Shown one piece after another: positions 50,614 through 59,304 of a stretch of DNA of 64,000 nucleotides. This DNA is from JAGNLM01 sp964439835. Lineage in GTDB: Bacteria > Pseudomonadota > Gammaproteobacteria > JAABTG01. A program made the translations under genes and the position numbers. Position 1 is the first letter of the stretch. Every line of letters starts with the position of its first letter. The notes under the pieces are model-generated. The model was not told where the DNA came from and made no database searches. It saw only the letters and a program-made list of their open reading frames with translations. Where the stretch lies: positions 29,364 to 93,363 of the forward strand of contig CAYTPQ010000007.1 in the NCBI GenBank assembly GCA_964439835.1. Direction: 5' to 3'.

Positions 50614-51483
50614 TCAAGGGTAGCCCGGTCTGTGTCCCAGACCGGAGGTAACGCCCTCGAAGGAAAGAAGGATCACTTCGATCTCCTCGATGATCTCCTC
50701 CTGGCGCTCGGCGTTACAGGCCAGCCGGAGGTGCGTCGTCTCGTCCTCGAGGCGGTCCAGGGCCCGCTCCATGTGCGTCAACCGCTGCCGGTTCTCGGCC
50801 AGCAGCGAGCTGTAGACCACCTCGTTGAGCACGGCATACAGGTACTGCTGGGAGAGGCCCGCGAGAAGCTGTGCCGGCGGGAGGTTGAGATCAGGAGGGT
50901 AGGGCGCACGGCGGGCAGGGGGCGGCAGGTCACGGAGGGGTAGCAGCCTTCGCCGCCGGATGCCTGCGCTGGCATGGCCGTGGTAGATCGCCGAGAGGCC
51001 GCGGGCAGCCAGGTCGCCGGTGGCCAGCAGGTCTCCAATCGCTTGGGTCAGCCGCAGCAACACGGCGGGGACCTCGTCCGCGACGGTGGCCCCCGGGAGA
51101 GACAGGGCGCGTTGCATCGTCCCGTCGAGCTTCGCCGCCAGGCGCTGCCCGACGGCGATCAAGCGGCCGTCCGGCGCGGCATCGGGACAGAGCGTGCCGA
51201 CCGCTTCCAGCAGGGCCTCGTTGAAGTCCCCGCAGAAGCCCTGCTCGGAGCCCACGACGACGCAGAGTTCGCAGCAGTCGCTCGGCAGAGGGGTGAGCTC
51301 CGGCCAGCAGGCGAGCAGATCGGCGGCGGCGGCCTCGATGCCCGCGACCATGCGCCGCTGGGTCTCCAGACGCTCGCCAAGGACCCGCGTCTCCAGCAAG
51401 GCCAGGCTCTTCATGGCCGACAGGATGCCGCCGATGTCGGTGAGCGACGCCAGCCGCCGCGAGAGCTCACGCCGATGGCTCAC
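50614..51483 (-). CDS. atpG: N-ATPase gamma subunit
   Basis: The 289-residue protein has the N- and C-terminal long helices of ATP synthase gamma subunits (MSHRRELSRRLASLTDIGGI and VVYSSLLAENRQRLTHMERA). GTG 51483, inside the atpA 3' end, gives the usual N-terminus; a longer frame to 51516 adds unrelated residues. The gamma subunit forms the rotor shaft. In N-ATPase operons atpG is the last gene, as here. The protein is divergent from housekeeping gamma subunits, as is usual for this type. Confidence 0.9.
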   Translation of the reverse strand: MSHRRELSRRLASLTDIGGILSAMKSLALLETRVLGERLETQRRMVAGIEAAAADLLACWPELTPLPSDCCELCVVVGSEQGFCGDFNEALLEAVGTLCPDAAPDGRLIAVGQRLAAKLDGTMQRALSLPGATVADEVPAVLLRLTQAIGDLLATGDLAARGLSAIYHGHASAGIRRRRLLPLRDLPPPARRAPYPPDLNLPPAQLLAGLSQQYLYAVLNEVVYSSLLAENRQRLTHMERALDRLEDETTHLRLACNAERQEEIIEEIEVILLSFEGVTSGLGHRPGYP

Positions 51484-52963
51484 GGCGGCCCTCCGCGAGC
51501 CAGTCCCGCACGGCATCGACCCACGCCTCGCGGGAGTCGACGAGCGTCCGCTGCGCGGCGGCCGCCGACTCCATCAGCCGCGCGAGCCGTGCCCCCAGCG
51601 CTGGCTGCTCGTCGCCGTCGAACAGGCCTTCGTTGTACGCCACCAGCCAGGCCATCTGCTGCTCGGGAGACAGGGGCGAGAGGCGCTCCTGCTTCAGCAG
51701 CTCTCGCAGCAGGCGCCCGCGCCGGATCCGGGCCTCGATCGCGGGGTCCAGGCGTGCCCCGAAACGCGTGAATACCTCCAACTCCAGGAACTGGAGGAAA
51801 TCCAGCTTCATCCGCCCCGCCTCCGTCTGGAGCGCGGGGGGCTGTGCCTTGCCGCCGATGCGTGAGACGGATCGGGTCACATCGATGGCCGGCAGCACGC
51901 CGCGCGCGAAGAGCTGGGGGTCCAGGTAGATCTGGCCGTCGGTAATGGAGATGAGGTTGGTGGGGATGTAGGCCGCGATCTCACCCTGCTGAGTCTCGAC
52001 CAGAGGAAGGGCCGTCATGCTGCCGCCCCCGCAGCGGGCCGCGAGGCACGTCGAGCGTTCCAGCAGCCGGGCGTGCAGGTAGAAGATGTCGCCCGGGTAG
52101 GCCTCGCGCCCCGGAGGGCGGCGCAGGAGCAGCGAGAGCTCGCGGTAGGCGCGGGCGTGGGTCGTCAGGTCGTCATACACGATCAGGACGTCGCGCCCGG
52201 CCCACATCCAGCCTTCGGCCAGGGCGCAGCCGGCGAACGGCGCGAGGAACTTCAGCCCCGGCGCGGCGGTTGCTTCGGCCACCAGGACACAGGTGTAGGC
52301 GAGCGCCCCCGTTCGGCGCAGGCTCTCGACGATGGCCACCACCGCCGCCCGCTTCTGGCTGATCAAGACATAGACGCAGACCACCCCACGGTCCTTCTGG
52401 GCGACCACCGCGTCGAGCGCGAGCGCGCTCTTTCCGGTCCCGGCATCGCCAATGATGAGCTGGCGTTGCCCTTTGCCGATGGGCAGTAAGGTGTCCACGA
52501 CCTTGTTGCCGGTGACGAGCGGCCGGCGCACGAAGTCCCGCGAGGTCAGGGGCGGGGAGGGCGTCTCCAGCGGACGGCGGCCTGTTGCCTTGGGAGACGG
52601 ACCCCCATCCAGGGGACTGCCCAGGGGGTCCACCACGCGCCCGAGGTAGCCGTCCCCCACGCCGACCTCGACCCGACGGCCGGTCAGCACTGCCGGCGTG
52701 CCCGCGGTGAGGCGATCGCCCTGGCGCAGCAGGATGGCGCCGATCCGCCGGCTGCCCAGGTGGAACGTCAGCGCCTCGCTGCCGTCTTCGAACTTCAGGA
52801 TCTCTTCCATGGCCGCCGAGGGCAGCCCCTCAACCCAGGCGATGCCGTCGCCCACCGCGACGACCTTTCCCTGCTCGGCAAGGCGCAGCCGAGGGCGGTA
52901 ATGGTCCAGCCAGGCGGCCTGGCGGGACAGGGCGGAGGTGAGTGGCAGGGCGTCAGTCGCCAT
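51467..52963 (-). CDS. atpA: N-ATPase alpha subunit
   Basis: The 498-residue protein has the Walker A loop IIGDAGTGKSALALDAVVAQ, the alpha-type DDLTTHARAYRELSLLLRRP and SISDGQIYLD-type C-terminal motifs, and normal length. Alpha subunits alternate with beta in the catalytic head. It overlaps atpF (11 bases) and atpG (17 bases). Divergence from the main F-type sequence is visible, for instance PGREAYPGDIFYLHARLLER. An ordinary atp operon would be expected elsewhere in the genome. Confidence 0.95.
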   Translation of the reverse strand: MATDALPLTSALSRQAAWLDHYRPRLRLAEQGKVVAVGDGIAWVEGLPSAAMEEILKFEDGSEALTFHLGSRRIGAILLRQGDRLTAGTPAVLTGRRVEVGVGDGYLGRVVDPLGSPLDGGPSPKATGRRPLETPSPPLTSRDFVRRPLVTGNKVVDTLLPIGKGQRQLIIGDAGTGKSALALDAVVAQKDRGVVCVYVLISQKRAAVVAIVESLRRTGALAYTCVLVAEATAAPGLKFLAPFAGCALAEGWMWAGRDVLIVYDDLTTHARAYRELSLLLRRPPGREAYPGDIFYLHARLLERSTCLAARCGGGSMTALPLVETQQGEIAAYIPTNLISITDGQIYLDPQLFARGVLPAIDVTRSVSRIGGKAQPPALQTEAGRMKLDFLQFLELEVFTRFGARLDPAIEARIRRGRLLRELLKQERLSPLSPEQQMAWLVAYNEGLFDGDEQPALGARLARLMESAAAAQRTLVDSREAWVDAVRDWLAEGRREPSA

Positions 52964-53702
52964 GATTCGCTGCGGCTGCGAACGCCGCCAGCTCGTCGGC
53001 GAGGCTCAGACCGAGCTGCCAGGGGCCGACCGACACCCGTAGCCCCGCCAGGAGCCTCTCGTCCTGACCGAACTCTATCGGCAGGGCTTGGCCCAGGCGT
53101 GCCGCGAGGGCGTCCCGGACCCGGCTCCGCTGGTCCTCGTCGAGCGGGTAGGCGCTGGTGACCACGGCCTGGGCCTGAGGGGCCTGCACGGCAGCGCGCA
53201 GCCCCGCCAGCGGCTCCTCTGGGAGGCCCGCGAGCTCCTCGACGAAGACCTCGACCAGGCGGGCCTCTAGCCGCGGGTCCGCGAGGCGAGAGAGGAGCCG
53301 GGTCGCGAAGCGGCGGGCCTGTTCCACGGCCCGCGCCTCCAGCTCGTGGAGCATCTCTTCTCGGCGATGGGCCTCCTGGGCCGCGACGCGCTCGCGCTCC
53401 TGCGCGAGCGCCCGCTCCAGCAGCTGCATCTGCCGCAGCCGCTCGGCGGTGAGCTCCGCCTCGAGGCGGGCGCGGGCGGCGGCCTTCTCCGCCTCCCACT
53501 GCGCGAGCCGGCCCTCGAACTGGATCTGCAGGGAGGCGGCCCGCGCCTCGGTCTCGTGCGCCTGGGTCAGCGTGCGCTCGATGCCCGCCTGCCGGCGGGC
53601 CAGGACGTCCAGCACCGGCCGGTAGAAAAAGCGCGTCAGGATCCAGAGCAGGACCAGGAAATTGACGATCTGCAGGACGAAGGTGGTCCAGTCGATCTGC
53701 AT
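52953..53702 (-). CDS. atpF: N-ATPase subunit b, extended (b-delta role)
   Basis: The 249-residue protein begins MQIDWTTFVLQIVNFLVLLW, the membrane anchor of subunit b, and continues as a long coiled coil (to about 150). A C-terminal domain of about 90 residues follows (LVEVFVEELAGLPEEPLAGL). N-ATPase operons lack a separate delta gene, and their b subunits are longer than usual; this fits. It is the stator stalk that links the a subunit to the alpha-beta head. Start at ATG 53702. Confidence 0.93.
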   Translation of the reverse strand: MQIDWTTFVLQIVNFLVLLWILTRFFYRPVLDVLARRQAGIERTLTQAHETEARAASLQIQFEGRLAQWEAEKAAARARLEAELTAERLRQMQLLERALAQERERVAAQEAHRREEMLHELEARAVEQARRFATRLLSRLADPRLEARLVEVFVEELAGLPEEPLAGLRAAVQAPQAQAVVTSAYPLDEDQRSRVRDALAARLGQALPIEFGQDERLLAGLRVSVGPWQLGLSLADELAAFAAAANHGD

Positions 53703-53709
53703 GGGGGGG

Positions 53710-53976
53710 TCACCGCAGCAGGTACTCGAGCAGCGGATTGCGGAACAGGATGATGAGCACAATCACGAGCACGTAGATCGCGAGCGACTCGATCATCGCT
53801 AGACCGATGAAGAGGGTACGGGTGATCGACTTCTCCGCCTCGGGCTGGCGCGCCAGGGCCTCCAGGGCCTGGGTGATGGCGCGCCCCATAGCGATGGCCG
53901 GAAAGATCACCCCCACCGCAATGGCCAGCGCGGCGACGACCGTCGAGATCAGGGCGAACCAGTGGAGATCACTCAC
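53710..53976 (-). CDS. atpE: N-ATPase subunit c
   Basis: The 88-residue protein is a two-helix rotor-ring subunit with the loop ARQPEA. Start GTG 53976 is preferred because GAGGAG lies before it. The ion-carrying Glu is E63, followed by S64 and Y68 (IESLAIY), the same E-S-x-x-x-Y seen in Na+ rings. At the place of the Gln that helps bind Na+ in helix 1 there is Met (M30, PAIAMGR). Ion specificity is therefore uncertain: it keeps some Na+ ligands but not all, and at least one N-type ring is known to use protons. Confidence 0.93.
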   Translation of the reverse strand: MSDLHWFALISTVVAALAIAVGVIFPAIAMGRAITQALEALARQPEAEKSITRTLFIGLAMIESLAIYVLVIVLIILFRNPLLEYLLR

Positions 53977-54697
53977 GCTCGGGCTCCTCGCTTGCACGGG
54001 CCGCGTTACCTGCGCCGGAGGCAGGGCCGTGCGGGGGCACTGCCTCCCGGGCCTGCATCCCGCCCGCGATGTAGATCAGGGCCAGCATGCCGAAGATGTA
54101 GGCCTGCACCAGGGCCTCCACGATGTGCAGCATCAGCACCGGTACCGGAACCAGCAGTCCGGCCACCAACAGCACCAGCAGCGCGGCCATCTCCAGGCTC
54201 ATGATATTGCCGAATAGCCGCACGGCGAGCGCCAGGGTGCGGGAGAGCTCGCCGAGCAGGTGGAAAGGCAGGAGCACGGGGCTCGGCGAGAGGTAGTGGC
54301 GCAGGTATTCCCGCACGCCTTCGCTGCGCACGCCGAAGGCGTGCACCGAGAGGAAGACCAGGAAGGCGAGCGCGGCCGTGGTCGAGAGGTCCGCAGTGGG
54401 CGAGTGAAGCCCCGGTACCAGGCCGGTCAGGTTGGCGAGGGCGACGAAGATCCAGAGGGTGCCGACGAAGGGAAGAACGGCCCCCGCACGCCCGGGCAGC
54501 ACCGCGTCGATGGCGGCCTGGATGGCCTGCACGACGCCCTCCAGCAAGGTCTGGGCACGGCCCGGAGCGTCGATCGACAGGCGCCGGGTCACCGTCCAGC
54601 AGCCGAGGCCCAGCGCCAGCAGCAGCCCCCAGGTCGTCACCACGGTGGCGGTGAGGCCGAGGGGACCGAGCGCGACCAGGACGGGGGCCTCGTCCAT
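53969..54697 (-). CDS. atpB: N-ATPase subunit a
   Basis: The 242-residue protein has five to six helices and the essential Arg in helix 4 (LALAVRLFGNIMS), together with the final helix that faces the ring (MLHIVEALVQAYIFGMLALI). Start at ATG 54697 overlaps the atpQ stop by one base. The a subunit provides the ion half-channels. It overlaps atpE by eight bases. Apart from being short at the N-terminus it is normal for this type. Confidence 0.93.
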   Translation of the reverse strand: MDEAPVLVALGPLGLTATVVTTWGLLLALGLGCWTVTRRLSIDAPGRAQTLLEGVVQAIQAAIDAVLPGRAGAVLPFVGTLWIFVALANLTGLVPGLHSPTADLSTTAALAFLVFLSVHAFGVRSEGVREYLRHYLSPSPVLLPFHLLGELSRTLALAVRLFGNIMSLEMAALLVLLVAGLLVPVPVLMLHIVEALVQAYIFGMLALIYIAGGMQAREAVPPHGPASGAGNAARASEEPERE

Positions 54698-54969
54698 CAC
54701 CAGTACCTGCGCACGAAGAGGTACACGTTCAGGACGCCCAACGCCAGGCCCAGCAGGATGAGGTTCAGCGTCCAGCGCACGGAATAGCCCGCGCCAAGGC
54801 CGTCGAGCCAGCGGCCCAGGTACGCCCCACCCACCAGCGGAGCCAGGAACAGCATCGAGAGTGTGCCCAGGAACACGGTGTGCGCCAGGAGCGAGCGGCG
54901 CTCCCGCTCGGCGCCCCCGAGCCTGCGCGCGTCGCGGTCCACGCACCGGCGCCAGCGCTGGTTGTTCAT
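54697..54969 (-). CDS. atpQ: N-ATPase AtpQ (AtpI-like) membrane protein
   Basis: The 90-residue protein has a basic N-terminus, two helices (about 28-50 and 64-86) and the motif YLGRWLDGLGAGYSVRWTLN followed by a VYLFVRR end, which matches the ATPase gene 1/AtpI group that includes AtpQ. It is thought to help ring assembly or metal handling. Between atpQ and atpB N-ATPase operons normally carry a second small gene, atpR; here the two genes overlap by one base and there is no room for it. Confidence 0.85.
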   Translation of the reverse strand: MNNQRWRRCVDRDARRLGGAERERRSLLAHTVFLGTLSMLFLAPLVGGAYLGRWLDGLGAGYSVRWTLNLILLGLALGVLNVYLFVRRYW

Positions 54970-55367
54970 CCCTCCAGCCGCTCGAGCTGCCGCAAGCGCC
55001 GGAACAGCTCCTGCTCCAGCCGCTGCAGGTTGGCCTTGACGGTCTGGAGCTCTGCCTCCTCCCTTGCGAGCTCGCCCCTGAGCCGCGCGGAGATGCGCTT
55101 GAAGTCGGCATCCCGCAGGTAACGCCGCGTGCTCAGGGCGAGCGCGTCCTCGGCAAAGGTCACCACACCGCCGGGACAGGCGACATATTCCCAGGCTCCC
55201 TCGGTGGTGCGGTAGCGGGCCAGTCCGTACTCGAGGAGGGTCAGGAACGGCGCCCGGCCGGGCCAGATCCCGAAGTGGCCGGACGGGTCCTGGCCCACGA
55301 AGCTCACCACGCCCTCTACACGCTCGTAGCGGGACGCACTCTGCAGGTGCAGGGTGAAGGCCTTCAC
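54966..55367 (-). CDS. atpC: N-ATPase epsilon subunit
   Basis: The 133-residue protein has an N-terminal beta-sandwich (VEGVVSFVGQDPSGHFGIWP, with the HFGI..GR motif) and a C-terminal helical pair (LAREEAELQTVKANLQRLEQ). It is the inhibitory and coupling subunit of the rotor. It lies second in the operon, directly after atpD, as is characteristic for N-ATPases, and overlaps neighbours on both sides by four bases. Confidence 0.93.
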   Translation of the reverse strand: MKAFTLHLQSASRYERVEGVVSFVGQDPSGHFGIWPGRAPFLTLLEYGLARYRTTEGAWEYVACPGGVVTFAEDALALSTRRYLRDADFKRISARLRGELAREEAELQTVKANLQRLEQELFRRLRQLERLEG

Positions 55368-56791
55368 GGCGTTATCCCCATGGCGCCGCGCATGTAGCAG
55401 CGCTCCTCCGGCAGCGCGTCGTAGTCACCGCGCAGGAAGCCCTCGCAGTCGCCGAGGGTCACCTCCAGCGGTACGGAGGTCCCGGGAATGCCCGTGTGGT
55501 CCGCGACCACGTGGAAGGGTTGACTCAGGTAGCGCTCGAGCCGGCGGGCCCGGTGCACGACGCGTCGGTCGGCCTCCGAGAGCGCCTCCAGGCCCAGCAT
55601 CGCGATGACGTCCTCCAACTCCCGGTAACGGGCCAGGTGCTCGCGCACCGCCTGGGCCACGCGGTAGTGGCGGGTGCCGACGACGGCGGGGTCGAGCAGG
55701 CGACTCGCCGAGGCGAGCGGGTCCACCGCCGGATAGATCCCCTTGGCGGCCTGGCCGCGGGCGAGGATCACCGTGGTATCGAGGTGCGCCAGGAGTGCCC
55801 CGACTGCGGGGTCGGTCATGTCGTCCGCGGGCACGTAGACGGCCTCCACCGCGGTGATGTTACCGCTGCGGGTCGAGAGGATGCGCTCCTCCAGCTCCGC
55901 CACCTCCGAGAGGAGCGTCGGCTGGTAGCCGACGGTGGCCGGCATGCGCCCCAGGAGCCCCGAGATCTCGCTACCCGCCTGGACGAAGCGAAAGGCGTTG
56001 TCCATCAGGAAGAGCACGTCCCTCGCGACCTGGTCGCGCAGGTACTCCGCGTAGGTGAGCGCCGCGAGGCCGACCCGGAACCGCACGCCGGGTGACTCGT
56101 CCATCTGGCCGAACACCATGAGCGTGCGGGGCATCACCCCGGCGGACTGCATCTCGTGCCAGAGCTCGTGGCCCTCCCGGATCCGCTCCCCCACGCCGGC
56201 AAACACCGAGACCCCCCGGTGCAGGCGGACGATGGCATTCATGAACTCCATGATCAGCACCGTCTTGCCCACGCCGGCGCCGCCGAACAGGCCGGTCTTC
56301 CCGCCGCGGGCGAAGGGGCACAGCAGATCGATCACCTTGATGCCGGTGTGCAGCAGGTCGCCAACGCCAGCCATTTCCGCGAGGGGGGCCGGCTCGACGA
56401 CAATCGGCCGGTAGCCCTCGGGCACGAGGGCCGGACCGCCGTCCAGGGGCCGGCCGAAGGCGTCCAGCAGCCGCCCCAGGCAGTCGGGCGTTACCGGCAC
56501 TTGCAGGGGCCTCCCCGTATCGAACACCGGTAGCCGCCGCCGGAGGCCCCCCGTGCCGTGGAGCGCGACCGCACGGGCCCGCCGCTCGTCCAGGTGACGG
56601 TGGACCTCGAAGGTGAAGCGGTCGCCGTCGAGGCAGACGTAGAGCGCCCGGCGCAACGGCGGCAGGCTCTCGCACAGGATGTCGACGACCGGGCCGTGCA
56701 CCTCTTCGATGACCCCGATCGGTGCGGTCGCGGCTGGTGGACAGGACAGCTCACCTCGGCCGGTGGGTGGGCTGGTAACGGTGGCGCTCAC
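55364..56791 (-). CDS. atpD: N-ATPase beta subunit
   Basis: The 475-residue protein has the Walker A loop GLFGGAGVGKTVLIMEFMNA, the DELSEED-like region replaced by a shorter sequence (YRELEDVIAMLGLEALSEAD) and the catalytic Glu in GVGERIREGHE. Beta is the first gene of the operon, a mark of the N-type arrangement. It starts at GTG 56791 and no strong ribosome site is apparent. A rhodanese gene ends 69 bases upstream on the same strand. Confidence 0.95.
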   Translation of the reverse strand: MSATVTSPPTGRGELSCPPAATAPIGVIEEVHGPVVDILCESLPPLRRALYVCLDGDRFTFEVHRHLDERRARAVALHGTGGLRRRLPVFDTGRPLQVPVTPDCLGRLLDAFGRPLDGGPALVPEGYRPIVVEPAPLAEMAGVGDLLHTGIKVIDLLCPFARGGKTGLFGGAGVGKTVLIMEFMNAIVRLHRGVSVFAGVGERIREGHELWHEMQSAGVMPRTLMVFGQMDESPGVRFRVGLAALTYAEYLRDQVARDVLFLMDNAFRFVQAGSEISGLLGRMPATVGYQPTLLSEVAELEERILSTRSGNITAVEAVYVPADDMTDPAVGALLAHLDTTVILARGQAAKGIYPAVDPLASASRLLDPAVVGTRHYRVAQAVREHLARYRELEDVIAMLGLEALSEADRRVVHRARRLERYLSQPFHVVADHTGIPGTSVPLEVTLGDCEGFLRGDYDALPEERCYMRGAMGITP

Positions 56792-56860
56792 TCGGAATTC
56801 GCCGTTGGCATGGATAAGGAGGGCGGAGCCAACGTTAGGACGTTGGCGGCGGCCGCACCC

Positions 56861-57313
56861 TCACTGTCCTGCCGCGATGATCGGTCGGCTCTCCCCCCTC
56901 CAGCGATCCAGGCCGCCGTTGAGGTACCAGACGTTGCGGTAGCCCAGCAGCCGGAGCGCCATCAGGGCCTGAGTGCTGCGGGTGGCGTGCTCGCAGTAGA
57001 TGAGGATTGCCTGGGCGGTGTCGGCGGGCAGTCGGTCGAGGTGCACTAGCAGGTCGGTGTAGGGGACGTTGACCGCGCCCTCGATGTGGCCCGCGGCGAA
57101 CTCGGACGGCGTGCGCACGTCCAGCACGAAATAGAAGTCCTCGCGCGGGTCGTCGGCCAAGACCCCTGGCTGGACGCGAAGGGCCTCGATCGGGCCCTCT
57201 GCGAGGTAGCCACGCAGAGCCTCTTGTAGGCTGGGCTCCGCAGCGCCCGCCGTGCCAAGACTGGCAAGCACTGTCAGCAGCGCCACCGCCTTGCGAAGAG
57301 TTCGCGTTGCCAT
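56861..57313 (-). CDS. exported single-domain rhodanese
   Basis: The 150-residue product has a signal peptide (ending near AGA-AE) and a rhodanese domain with VLDVRTPSEFAAGHIEGAVN and the active-site loop YCEHATRS, in which Cys107 would carry the persulfide. The C-terminal part (LRLLGYRNVWYLNGGLDRWR) is complete. In a sulfur-oxidising setting such a periplasmic rhodanese may move sulfane sulfur between carrier proteins. It lies between the thioredoxin-domain gene and atpD on the same strand. Confidence 0.9.
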   Translation of the reverse strand: MATRTLRKAVALLTVLASLGTAGAAEPSLQEALRGYLAEGPIEALRVQPGVLADDPREDFYFVLDVRTPSEFAAGHIEGAVNVPYTDLLVHLDRLPADTAQAILIYCEHATRSTQALMALRLLGYRNVWYLNGGLDRWRGESRPIIAAGQ

Positions 57314-57632
57314 AGCAGGCTGTTGCCTCCGCGAATCGGGGAAGGGGGTCACCTGCCGGCGCCGGCGGGCCCTCCCATTCCGGGGACCGACAGGGCTCGG
57401 GCGAGTGTCGCTTACGGCCCGCTGCCGGGAGTGTCCGCTGTATATAGCGCAGACGGAATGTGATAGGTGCTGCCGCAGATCAGATCCCCGTAAACCTGAC
57501 AGGATTGCCTCGGTCCTGAGGGGAGGAGCACCGCGGGCCGAGGGCTCTGGCCAGCCCGGGGACTCCCCTCCGGCCCCACCGCCGGACGAGGCCACCCTCC
57601 GGTGGCGCAGTTGCCGCGAGCCACCCAGGACG
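57314..57632. other. gap upstream of the rhodanese gene
   Basis: This 319-base gap contains no gene. TATATA at 57441-57446 stands out in the GC-rich context and could belong to a promoter for the rhodanese-atp unit, but no convincing -35 partner is visible. Confidence 0.3.
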
Positions 57633-58724
57633 CTAGGGTGGTCGCTCGACCCCCTTCTGGCGCCGCCAGCGCTGGAACACGGGCTCCTCCTGGTAGGCTT
57701 TCTCCAGGACGTAGGTGAGCACGCCGTGCAGGCGGTAGAACTGGGCCACGGAATCGAGCCGCAGCACCTCACGCCCCTGCTCGTCGAAGAACAGGAGGGC
57801 CGGGGCATAGAACAGGCCAAGCCGCGCGGCCCAGGGGCGGGGCGTGACCCGCTGGCCGTCGGGGGTCAGGACCGGAGTACGCTCGTCCCGCAGGTGGAGC
57901 TGCACCACCTCGAAGCGGTCGAGCAGGGCCCGTACCCGGGGGTCGCGCAGGGGCTCGGTGTGCAGGACGTCGCAGGGGTGGCAGTCGCCCTGCTCGAACA
58001 GCACCAGCAGCGGCCTCTCGCCGGGAAAACGGCTGCGGTCGAGGGCGTAGGGTGGCGGGCTGAAGAGCGGGTCGGGCGCAAGGTCCTCCGCCTCGAAGAG
58101 CGCTGGTGGCTCGGCCAGCTCCAGGTACTCGCGGAACGACAGGTCCGCGTAGTGGCCATCGGCCACGTACTCCAGGGCGGCGCGCAGCTTGTAGGGGGGG
58201 TAGTAGCCGCGAAGCTTCAGTGCCAGTCGCCCGCTCGCGGCATAGAAGAGCAGGGAGGGCGTGAACTGCGTCTGCTCCTGGATCGAGAAGGCCCGGACGT
58301 CGATGGGTGAGCCGTCCGGGGTGACCAACTCCTCGTTGCTGAAGATGTCGAGCCCGATAAAATCGAAGTGCCGCCGCGCGTAGGCCTGCAGGTCCGGCCG
58401 GGCCAGGTCGTGGTCGAGGAGCAAGCGGCAGTACGGGCAGTGCGGTTGTCCGAAATAGACTACGATGCCGGCCTTGCCCTCGGCCACGGCTTGGGTGAGG
58501 TCCTCCCGGAGGTCCAGAAGGCTTCGCTTGAACCATCTCGGGTGCTCGACCGTCTGCTCGGAGGGAACGTCCGAGAAGCCTTGCAGATCGAACTCCGCGC
58601 CGTCTTCCCCTGCAACTGCGGAGGTCGCGCCCATCAGCAGCACCGCAGCCAGCCAGCGATGCGTGCGGCGGCGCAATGCGTTGACGTCAGGTCTGCCGGT
58701 CGGTCGTATGGATGCCGCCCTCAT
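57633..58724 (-). CDS. exported protein with two thioredoxin-like domains (SoxW-like)
   Basis: The 363-residue product has a signal peptide ending near AVA-GE and two thioredoxin folds. The first has the active site GQPHCPYCRLLL (C96, C99) and is followed by a cis-Pro-like QTQFTPSLLFY. The second has EQGDCHPCDVLHTEP (C248, C251) and YAPALLFFDEQGRE. The CPYC and CHPC pairs differ, so one domain may pass electrons to the other. SoxW-type thioredoxins keep sulfur-oxidation proteins reduced in the periplasm. It lies directly downstream of the sox and rhodanese genes. The start at MRAASIRPTG gives a good signal peptide. Confidence 0.85.
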   Translation of the reverse strand: MRAASIRPTGRPDVNALRRRTHRWLAAVLLMGATSAVAGEDGAEFDLQGFSDVPSEQTVEHPRWFKRSLLDLREDLTQAVAEGKAGIVVYFGQPHCPYCRLLLDHDLARPDLQAYARRHFDFIGLDIFSNEELVTPDGSPIDVRAFSIQEQTQFTPSLLFYAASGRLALKLRGYYPPYKLRAALEYVADGHYADLSFREYLELAEPPALFEAEDLAPDPLFSPPPYALDRSRFPGERPLLVLFEQGDCHPCDVLHTEPLRDPRVRALLDRFEVVQLHLRDERTPVLTPDGQRVTPRPWAARLGLFYAPALLFFDEQGREVLRLDSVAQFYRLHGVLTYVLEKAYQEEPVFQRWRRQKGVERPP

Positions 58725-58835
58725 CGAACGTACGCCGTCGTGTGAGGAACGGAACCCTTCGCGCCGTGAGCGTCCCGCCCGGGAACCGCAGTCCGGCGCT
58801 CCAGGGGGACGGGCCCCCACCTCCGCGGGGGAGGC

Positions 58836-59243
58836 CTAGAGCGCAAACTCCTCGTCATAAGGCGCCTCGCCCTGCACCACGGGCAGGGTCAGCGTGTTGC
58901 CCCAGTGGGCCCAGCCACCGTCGCTCACGCCCCAGCGCCGCAACGTCTCCTGAAACGCCTCCCGCGACGGGAAGCGCATCAGCGGGGAGCGTGTGTTGTC
59001 GCGCAGGTCCTTGAAGCGCTGGACCTGCACCGCCCCGGGGATGTGGCCGAGGGTGAAATAGCGGTGCGGGTGGTAGCGCACGTCCAGGATCACGAGCCTC
59101 GGATCGGCGCGGTGGGCCGCGAGCCACTCCGCGTCGATGAGGAAGTCCCGCGAACCGGCCGCAAGGGGAGTGGCAAGCAGGAGCAGGGCGAGCCCCATCA
59201 GGAGACCGATCGGGCGGGTTCGGCACGAGGTGCACGCGACCAT
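58836..59243 (-). CDS. exported rhodanese-like protein with the active-site segment missing (SoxL-like)
   Basis: The 135-residue product has a signal peptide and the first half of a rhodanese domain (LVILDVRYHPHRYFTLGHIP, PLMRFPSREAFQETLRRWGV). After SDGGWAHWGN the sequence jumps to LTLPVVQGEAPYDEEFAL, which looks like the extreme C-terminus of the same family. The segment that normally holds the catalytic Cys and the WYLNGG strand is absent, an in-frame internal deletion. In Allochromatium-type sox clusters a rhodanese called SoxL follows soxXAK; this is probably its damaged counterpart. Sulfurtransferase activity is unlikely. Confidence 0.72.
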   Translation of the reverse strand: MVACTSCRTRPIGLLMGLALLLLATPLAAGSRDFLIDAEWLAAHRADPRLVILDVRYHPHRYFTLGHIPGAVQVQRFKDLRDNTRSPLMRFPSREAFQETLRRWGVSDGGWAHWGNTLTLPVVQGEAPYDEEFAL

Positions 59244-59304
59244 GGCAGGGACCTCGGAAGGGGAGGGGCCGGCGGTCCGTCGCCGGCCCGCGGACCGCAG
59301 GGTC

